Positions 29,901 to 37,800 of a stretch of 64,000 nucleotides of DNA are shown one piece after another. The stretch covers positions 27,959 through 91,958 of the IMG/VR virus record IMGVR_UViG_3300032235_000776; one strand, given 5' to 3'. Under the pieces are notes generated by a model, which was not told the origin of the DNA, ran no database searches, and was given only the letters and a program-made list of their open reading frames with translations. Source of the stretch: a virus. The position numbers and the translations under genes are program-made. How positions within the stretch are numbered: position 1 is the stretch's first letter; the number at the start of each line of letters is the position of its first letter.

Positions 29901-31899
29901 TACTATCATAGATAATACAATCCTTGGTAAAAATTTAACTGACTTAAAAAATAAAGACCTTAAGTTTATTAAAGTATTAAAGCTAAGAAACAATCTAACA
30001 AAAGAAGAATCTTTTATAAATCAATTTGAATTTAAAAATAATTATTCTACAGAACCAATTGTAGCTATTGCAAGTCCGGAAGATTTAAAGAAAGAAAAAG
30101 AAAATCAGTCACAAGAAGACGAATTCAATAGATTACCATTTGATTTATTTACTACAATAAGTAATGATGATGATATCTTCTTTATACAAGCTGGAGCAAG
30201 AAGAGAAAGAAAAGAAGTAGTTGATGAGAATGCTGCAGTAGGAAGATTAGTAGTTCAAAGATTAGCAGAACAATATAGTACTGAATCAGATAATGATGCT
30301 AAAATAAAATTTGAAACTCCTTCTTATGATGACCCTGAATCTCCATTCTATTTACAGCCAGGTGTTTCAAATCCTAATGTACCGGAAAGAATACAAGAGT
30401 TTATACTAGAAAAACTTAATGGTAAGAAATTCAGTGAGTTAAGTCCCGAGGAATTAAAAGAAATAAAAACATTCTTTGGTAAAACAGGTGCCATGGTAGA
30501 TAATGTAGGAAACTATATAACCTATGATAAAAATGGTTTCCCAAATAAAAATGGAATAATTCCAATGTTCTTTGTTCCTAAAGGAGAATTAAAAATATCA
30601 GGAGACAGTATTTCTTATGGTGGAAGAGAGTTAGTACCTATTTCTAAAATGAGTAAGAAATTAGATATGACAGAAGAAGAGGTTAAACAAAGAGCCAAAA
30701 CACAAGCTGCTTTCTTAGATAAATTGCATTCAAATGAAAAGCCTGATTATATTACTATATCAAATATATCACAGGGAGTAAAGAACCCTGAAGATACTTT
30801 AACATATGAAGATGTAAAAAGATTTGATGAAGAATCAAAACTAAAATTTGAAATGTCCAGAACTAAAAAGGAAAAAGGACAAATCTATATGAATTTAAAT
30901 GGAAGTACTACTAAATTAGAACAAAAAGCTATTGGAGAAGATGTAGCTCTTGCTATACTTGCATATCTTGGAGTTGAAGATGGTTATTTCTTAAGTAGAG
31001 GATTTAAAGTTGGTAAAGGAATAAAATCTCGTTACTCTGAGTTATTGAAGAAGGTAAATAATGCAAGTAATAACTTAGAGAAATTTAAAGCCAAAAAAGA
31101 ATATGTAGATTTCTTAAATAGAACCTTATTTACCGGTCTAAAAAACTTTAACGTATTATTTGATGTATATTTCATGATGGATAGTAATCCAGAAATCTTT
31201 GATGCTATTTCTTTAATGGATTATAACACAGATAAAACATCTAAAGAAGGTATTCCAAATTTATTTGAAATAGGTAATACTTGGAAAAGAGTAAATAATA
31301 ATAAAAATAATGACGATTATTATTCGTATCTTGATACTGTGACAAGTATGCTCTCAAAATTAGTTTTTGATACTAGCCCTGATTTTGTAGAATCAACTTA
31401 TAATGATAACTTTGTAACTAAGAACGAGACATTAAACATTGAAAAAGTTTACGTAAAAGAATACCTAATGGAAAAATATTCAGTAAACGGAATCATTGTA
31501 AATGACTCTTTATTAAACTCAATGAATAGATATTTATATTTAAAACCACGTATAGACGAAGAGGTATTACCTACAGAACCAGTTAATTTTGAAGAACTAG
31601 ATCTTGAATCAATGATCAATAGTCTAATAGATGCAGAAATGAAATCTGAGTTACCATCAAGAAAAGCTATTTCAAAAGAAGTAAAAACTTCTGCAAGAAA
31701 TGAAGAATTACCTGCTACAGATGATTTTAAAAATAAAGCAATGTCTGAAATTAGAAATGCATTAAAAGCAGTAAATGCTATATTACCAGAAGCAGAATCT
31801 AAAAAGATGAAGTCAGAAATTAAGAAGGCTAAGACTATGTCAGATGTAAACAAAATTAAAATGGAGATTTTTGAAAGATATAATTGTAAAATAAAATGA
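23974..31899 (+). CDS. Giant virion protein, unknown function (2641 aa)
   Basis: The N-terminal 500 residues are less charged and include Gly/Ala-rich hydrophobic segments (about 160-200 and 325-345) that could insert in a membrane. From about 500 on, the protein is a long Lys/Glu-rich helical chain, with dense coiled coil at about 736-769 and acidic linkers near 925-950. The region 2150-2500 looks globular. I find no polymerase DxD loop or protease motif. It ends four bases into the RNA polymerase gene (ATGA) and is probably co-ejected with it. It could be an ejection-channel protein, or an extension of the transcription machinery, which is split over neighbouring giant genes in some crAss-like phages. 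Confidence 0.65.
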   Translation: MDFLELPKNNSGIVESADKKGLGLNDILSKPLTKEQILNNPYAVIPLNKIEGVGRYLNSSTYNKLGFSFDPDLDTKYYKETPWYKQVGNATGQFFGQAGAAFDAQFSKLEQIKETFGTTDGDYLKDAFQASEDLREKYPVFKSSNETYGILGYIPFVGDSFSKWTNFIPNLGFTAGTLGGVFLENAVATAIIEATTGGLGTPLATSKWVKDLYSGIKSIKSFNDIKKMATFAKVGEGIYEAEKVLGSAGNIVRGVEAIKAGKSLKGSLHSIYGSYQLYSSAAAEALIENANSVGEVMKDFKTDFIDKNGREPNGEELARMQESAEGLILPSSLGNIGILMASNALQEMNAFKAGKSLSSFAISGSGKVGEAVGKKVIFDKTTGLYRDRLASEITKGKWLSAGRFLLGVGSEGLEESAQGVVAEATKNYFKAKYYNKPIGWTDALGQGFAYAASDQGMEEFWAGVVTGGLFSGGGKAINQYQFRKDEKALFKKTGKTIDQLAQDERKDLNEEVIPLLKYSLATSQSSENVKVQTVVQQKMNEAYSQGKQLQGDIYRGQGLNKAMFTAKYYGKDQELLNHYKELNKLERSDLAKYLNVEENQLASPEEFEETIKDLEFLSASIDRAAKKVPNPGKKVNISDPKYANMDPKEMQEAYIKDSVMFEAWQGAQELLVAQEFLLYKTKNKYKNLKLDLESTNVSLDLLAAVMSRDDETSALQKKLFFLQTRLEETDEKLKTQKNKKELKNLKTDKEELTKEIDEIKEKVKGDLPSNPTINYITELTKRIQEKTQSLQSLKEAEKTKDPLYTQYLEEIRNLQEEFLIVADERLSQEEKLTRINELRPDDKKFKFNREDLLRESNVNNLNDVINAFDLLGELKETIDYSEDVIGNLSSPEKMQKYGALMFDRIYRARKELFSNILAGKTSEDIEEEDEIISETEVKEKTKEKKKAPFKPGNKVIYQEKEYTLDKIEFKDGESTYILKDEKDNVVRVTDASELSTVEDKEKLSDIESLVITEENYNNWSNVRDRSDYDAFVEQVKYTLGQFDKVQDKSKITPETVEEMLSSVKAFSNKAIRDKVIPLIVAKYGAKETSVEEELVTLEKQPIETKEELSQEEKMHNEILSALANALDEAAFTGARKLTEEEKALEQEIIKTIQAKYGIKEKTPEQKLNFLNNNEGRVVKINGIQGVLTKVNENLFELETPNRIYELSPEDIKTFEQGSKPKSLAKYKVKNVTETEVVVNDVKYKINTDTKGNIISLSPENKPTQEIKNEKLLIAVEIERNKKKVADTTKTNQRVDKLESLYPTLNKMLDKMWDVNMTDTIAVALDKLYDNKPITESEALQTAIWLKDVFERIAEFIKPSNTKEENDVILEAYNIAEGINSLLYDNNNITTNYEENSKTATDVEEVKSNVSTKRDPSRNRRKNKVEETTEKEKGQKEKLIESLKQAKELVSKIKDLKVDLKEIFTLIKKRSYNSWKNSLDSDKLTLDLEDVALPWNDQAANDIEITKYLINRYIETELNMLGESGLGEKKEEEVIKTEPGNSGNLNVSDALETLDPVSKEDEKEPIKTKEDFILELAQKIADKIGQGKKYRFTKVEKEFYENNKNEINYLVEQLTNPVIESKEEEITKESFIDLFNKLLLISGKSIDKDSNPIYSILRRIKFSIADSWFKFKTKEVSYNLKKVLEKLSKTYTNVTFNNIPKKYFSKGEETQGAETYVNRIVNKNVQKEYDEFKLFEHQHSLHLDITKENTEAIMNILMDFANNNDVYILIGSAYNIARPDNIRIYSKGEKISTEKLDELLSRFTTLTSSTIDNPVINDIQYERLPSTQELIDFLKTVDEDIKEQILNYLGLYEKDRDFLKKGSRKDYKNGLSLNSLASAKILVKAYNKFKQTGKLNNRDIIEPVIKQQLKKAAFYGEVSDLYNELLSNDIFKQISNTDYFKSLVEEAKAKMDKLSVFNFANRTLSIGTVLYDKDNEYTIIDNTILGKNLTDLKNKDLKFIKVLKLRNNLTKEESFINQFEFKNNYSTEPIVAIASPEDLKKEKENQSQEDEFNRLPFDLFTTISNDDDIFFIQAGARRERKEVVDENAAVGRLVVQRLAEQYSTESDNDAKIKFETPSYDDPESPFYLQPGVSNPNVPERIQEFILEKLNGKKFSELSPEELKEIKTFFGKTGAMVDNVGNYITYDKNGFPNKNGIIPMFFVPKGELKISGDSISYGGRELVPISKMSKKLDMTEEEVKQRAKTQAAFLDKLHSNEKPDYITISNISQGVKNPEDTLTYEDVKRFDEESKLKFEMSRTKKEKGQIYMNLNGSTTKLEQKAIGEDVALAILAYLGVEDGYFLSRGFKVGKGIKSRYSELLKKVNNASNNLEKFKAKKEYVDFLNRTLFTGLKNFNVLFDVYFMMDSNPEIFDAISLMDYNTDKTSKEGIPNLFEIGNTWKRVNNNKNNDDYYSYLDTVTSMLSKLVFDTSPDFVESTYNDNFVTKNETLNIEKVYVKEYLMEKYSVNGIIVNDSLLNSMNRYLYLKPRIDEEVLPTEPVNFEELDLESMINSLIDAEMKSELPSRKAISKEVKTSARNEELPATDDFKNKAMSEIRNALKAVNAILPEAESKKMKSEIKKAKTMSDVNKIKMEIFERYNCKIK

Positions 31900-34800
31900 G
31901 TTTAAATTGTATAAGCGCAGATCAGATTAAAGATCTTGAAATAAAATATGGAATAACAAATTTAAGTATATTTTCTACTTTAACTCAAATAGAATTACTT
32001 GATGATTATTTAGGTAAGGTATCTTTAAAAGATATAAAAGAAAAAGAAAAAGAAGCAGTAAGAAAAAATCTAAGAGAAGATATACTTGATTTACTTAATG
32101 CATTAAATTCTAATGTTGAAGGAGAATCTACATCTATTAATAAAAATAGTTTTTATGTTCAATTAAAAACAGGAACTGAGGATAAAGATGTAGAAAAAGG
32201 ATTTAGTAGATTTGATCTAGGTGATTTCTCTGAGATGTTTAACTCTGCTTTTATATCTCTATATAATTCAGCATCTTTATTTCAATTGTTAAATGATGAA
32301 AAGAAAGCTGCAGGAGTAAAAAGATCAGAGTTTAAAAATGAAAACTTAACTAAAGTATTTTATAAGTTTTTAAAGCAAATAGATGAAATTACTAAGAAAG
32401 AGAATATATTTAGATTAAATGCTATTAAAGAAGTATTTAAGAACGAGGATGCTCCCTTTAAAAATTATGAAAAAGATGTTGAGACTAAGATGTTCTATGT
32501 AGAACAGGTCTTTCCATTTATGATTGATTTTCTTAGAATGTATTATCAAGAATACTTTAAACCAAATATTTGGGCCCCAAAATTTGCAGAAGCAAAAGTG
32601 GGTAATGCAGCAAATAGTACTATTGATGAACTTGTAAGAATAAACCCAGAGTTTGGTGCTTTATCTAGAAGTAAAGATATTCTTGTAGGAACAAATAGAG
32701 CCTTTATTGAGTTAGAAGAAGAACTATCTAAAAAGGGTCTAACAGTAGAAAAGAAGATAGAAATCATAAACAACTCTCCTTTTAATAAAGTTGCAGATGT
32801 ATTAATGGAGGCTTTCAGGTATAATGACAAGTCTTTTGGAGGAATGCAAGATGTTAATAGTGAGGAAATTGCAGAGACAGATGAGGAAAATAATATTCAA
32901 TCTTCTGATGATACTAAAATTACTAGAGAAGGATTCTCTTCTTCTGGTAATGAAAAATCAGGTTTTGATTCTGCAAGCAGTGAAACAAAATTAGTATTAT
33001 CTTCTTTATTTGATATTGGTCCGGAAGGAATGGTTACTGATATCTATGGACTTCCAACATTATTAAATGAAGTAGATACTTTTAAACAATTAAGCAAGCT
33101 ACTGAGAGGTAAAATAGATTACTCAGTTTTCTATAAAACTCTTCAAGAAAATAGAGAAAAGTATCCATTTATTAAACAATTACTTAGTGATTATTTACCA
33201 ATTGATCCATCTAAAGATATTGAAGAATTCTTTGATGATCCAAAATATAATGACAGTAAAAGAAAGTATTTATATAGAGTTAAACAGGCTTTCTTACAGG
33301 ACCTATCTAAGGATAGATTAGAGGCTAAGGAGATCAATTTATTCTTAAAAAAGAAATGGAAGAAAAACGGAACTTCTTATAATGCAATTAGAGCAGAAGT
33401 AAATAACGCTAAACAGAAAACACAAGTTTCCATAAAAAGAGATGCAACTACTCGTTTCCACCAAAAATATTTTAAAGAGAAACAAAAAGTATTTGGGGAA
33501 GCACTAGTAGGTAGTAATCAAAAAATAAGATTAGAGACTTTAGTAAAAGCGGCTTTAAAGTTTAAAAAAGTAAGTACTCAGTCCCTGGATGACATAAACT
33601 TAAAAGATGTGCTAGATATACTAGCTGTTTTTGGTATTGTACCTTCTAGAAGTGTAAAATCATTAAGAGGTATAAAGAGATTAATAACCGAAGAGAAAAA
33701 GGGTAAAAAAAGCATAGAAAGATTTTTTAGTTTACTACCACTTGAAGATAACTCCTTGTTTAAAGCAATAGTCACGGATACAAGTAAAAAAAGAATACCA
33801 GAAGAAGTAAAGTATTTACAAAAAATAATTTTATCAAAAATAAAAGAATTTGAGAATAAACCTCAAAGTCTAGAAAATACTCAAGATCTTATTGCTGCCT
33901 TAAAGAATCCAGAGTTTATAAATGCAACTCTTAAATCATTAAAGGTAATAGAAGAAACAAATAATTATACTCTTCAAAATGCAATTAATACAAATAACAA
34001 AGTTAAATCATTAGTTGAAGGGTATATAACCTTAATAACAGATAGATTTATAGATAGTAAAAAAATATCTTCATCCAAAGAAAAAGGTAAGATATCTTTA
34101 ACTGCAAAAGAATTAGAAAATAACTTACTTGATGAATTTGAAGCACTAAATAGAAGAGAGTTAAATGATGAGCTTACAAATAAAATTTCTTCAGCTGAAG
34201 AAGCAGACAAACTATTTGATAAACTTACAAACTTAACAGACCCTATGAATCAATTACAAGACATCATGGATGGATTGTATAAAAGTTATTATGCTTTGGA
34301 AGGTGATTACGTATTAGAAGATGATGGTATTACAGATTTTTCCGGTAAACCAAGGCACTTAATTCAATCTCTTAATAACTTAAAAATTAAAGAAAACGAT
34401 TTAAATGAAAGAAGTAATAAATTATTAGTTCGTTTCCCTGAGTTGGACCCTAAAAGAAATCCTTTAATTAAGAGTTCTTTTATATTTAATTTACTTTATG
34501 ATATTGATGCTGATGGAAATATAAAACCAAAATCCCAAAGCAATCTTAAAATAAGTATTAACAGTATCTTAGGGGTTAAATTAGAAAGTAAAGATGTAAA
34601 CTCTGGAGGATTATCCATTAATAGTCAGTATGAACAGGACCAAATATTATCTTCAATGATATTATTGTTATTTAATGGTCACGAAGAAAGTATGAACGTA
34701 GATAAAGAAGCTGCGTATAACATATTATTTAAAGGATTGAATCCTACTGAATATCTTGGTACTACTGAAAAAGTCACAATGACAAAAGACTTTTTACCAA

Positions 34801-37800
34801 TACCTTCTTCTATTATTTCCAATTTTTTTACCGGAGTATCCGTGGAAGAATTACAAAGTGATAAAACTATAAAGGTTAAAAAGTATTTAAATTATGCTAA
34901 GGGTAACAAAGGGTTAAAAGCAATTGAACCAATTGCAGGATTGTATAAAAACTACTTAACTCACTATCTATTAATGTATTATAAAATTGAAAAAGGAGAT
35001 TTACAATATGTTAAAGATGAATATGAAAATTTAGGTAAAAACTATAAAGGCTTAGGATTATTCGAAAAAGATAGTTCTAAAGATCCTAAAAACTATATAA
35101 TTGATGCTAAATTAAAAGAACAACTGAAACAATCAGTACTAGAATTAAATTTAGAAGGTAAATCTTTAGGTGAGATGACTCAAGAAATTGAGAATGTAAT
35201 TCTTAATTCAAAAGGTAAAACCAAAACAAAAAGTGGCTACATGGATTTCCAACAAGGATTATTTAACCACTTTGTAAATCAAGTAGAAGATTTAGTTGAT
35301 TCTTTAAGAACATACTCTAAAAATTATAGTGAACTTGACAATCTAATAAAACTATTTGAAGGAAATGGAAGTGAAGATGCCAAAAATCCTCTACCATATA
35401 TAAGCGATCTTATAGATACTGCAGATGGTTTTAGACCGGATAATACATCTTTATTAAAAGGATTATTACTAAACTATATAGTTAACTATGAAATATTAGC
35501 TCAGGAAAAACTGTTATTATTTTATGGTGACCCAATGTTTTTAAAAGAGTCATCCTATGTTAAAAGAGCAAGTTCTCCTGGCTCTACAGGTACGTTTGCT
35601 AATTTAGATCAATGGGATCTAGATTATTTTAACAATCCTAAAAATAAATCAGCATTTGCATTTGCTAAAGCATTAAATGAAAAATTAATAAAGGAAAAGA
35701 AAACTCCTTTAAATATGGACCTTCATAAACTAGATTATAAGTTTAGATATGGCCAAGTGGAAGATAATATTATAAAGTCTGCAGTTTATAATCAATTATT
35801 AGATGGGTTTAAACAATCCATTAAACAAAGATTTGGTGATAAATTTAGTGAAAAAGAAATTGATGAAAAAGCCAAAGTAGCTTTAGCAGCATATAATAAA
35901 CTAAATGAAGCGGATGGTTATGGAGTTATAACTTTAGATTGGTATAAGATACTTTCTGAATTAACAAAAACTTGGGGACCAGAACAAGATTATGTTTATG
36001 ACTTACTAGCAGCCGGAAAAGAAGTTCCTTACTCTTTATTATCAGTTACATTCCCAGTTAGAAAGTTCCAGTATACTGGATCTATATTTAAAGATGATCA
36101 AGCTATTCCAGCAGATGGATTGCATAAATTTTCACTTGCTCCTATATTACCGGGCTCAGATAATAATTTACAAACAAAAGCTGAGAACTTAATGAAAGAA
36201 GGAAAGGCCTATGAGATCTTTTCAAGTGCAAATAAAAAAGAAAAACTTTTAAATCCAAGTGGTGAAAAAGATTACTTTTATGATGGGAATCAGACAGATA
36301 GAATAATTAAACCATTAGAAGCCAGAAAAGTAAATGGTAAAATGGTTTATGACTCAGGTAAACAAGTTATTTATGGTGTTACTAACTTAATAAAAGACCA
36401 AGTACATATTGATACTGCAGTAAAAGATAAAGTTATCTTAGCAAGACAGTTAAAACGTGTTGGTAAAACTGACTTATTTGAAAATGGTATCCCATTTGAC
36501 TTTAAAGGTAATGAAAAAAGTGCATTACCATTAAAACAACAATGGGATTCACTTACTCAAAAACAAAAGAAAAATGCTTCTAAGACATATAAAATTTATA
36601 GAGGTATTGTAGATGATATAAGTAGTTTAATTGAGATTGAGCAAAATAACATTTTAGAACAATTAGGTTTTGAAATGACTGAAGAAAATGGAAAAACAAA
36701 GATTAATCTAATTCCTGGAGTAGGTAGACAAAAACTAATTGATACTCTTAAAAAGGAATTAAGAAAGAGAACTGTCCAGCAAAAATCAGGAAGTGGAAAT
36801 GTTTATTTAAAATTACTCAGTATTGAATCTAAAAATAAAGACGTTGAATTAGAAGCATTTGTAAACCAAAAAACTCTCAAGAGTATAATGGTATCTATTA
36901 TAAATAAAAATACTCGCTTTAGAAAATTCAATGGATCTAACTTAATTCAGGCTCCAGTAACCGGTATGGAATCAGCTTCTTTTACAAAAGATAATATTGG
37001 AGTTGATCAAACAGGTTACCTTAAAACATATACTTATGGAGAAAATGTTAATTCTGAAAGAATACAACAATTAGAAAAAGAAAAACAAGCTGAGTTAGAT
37101 GCTACAAAATCAAAAAATAAAAGAGCAGAAATAACTGAATTATATGATGCTAAAATAAATGCCTTAAAAGCAACTAGAATGTCTGAGGTAATGATGACCT
37201 TTACTCCAGAATGGGAATACTTATTAGGGTTATATCATAAGGGTTATGAAATCGGTACATTGGAAAATCTCAATAAAATTATAAGAACTGATAAAGAATG
37301 GGTAGAAGAGAACAAAGATAAATTAAGTATATTAGCAGTAAGGATTCCTATTCAAGATCCAAACTCAATTGAGGCATTTATAGTAAAAGAATTTCTACCA
37401 ATGTCAGTAGGTGCTAAAATTGTAGTTCCATCTGAAATCGTAGCTAAATCCGGGGGTGACTTTGACATTGATAAACTTATGGTTTATTACTATAATGTAG
37501 ATAAAGAAACTGGTGAAATACCATTTGATAACAGTACTGCAGGTTTAGAAAATAGAATCATAAAAGGTTACCTAGACTTGTTACTTTTACCAGAAATGTT
37601 CTACAAACTTATAACAGCTAATAGTATTGCTGTTTTAAAGGATGAAGAAAAAGATGAAAATGATAATACTCCTAATGGACAAATTGTAGATGAATTAAAT
37701 TATTATAAAGGCCAAAGTATTCTTAGATATGATAATACAGATTTAAGAATGCCTTTGTTTAACTTAAGGCAAAAAACAATTTTACAAATTGCGAAGAAAT

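Noticed and set aside
31449-31853. 134-codon minus-strand frame in the giant gene
   Set aside because: It is an antisense shadow of a Lys/Glu-rich coding frame, giving Ser/Phe/Leu-rich nonsense sequence.
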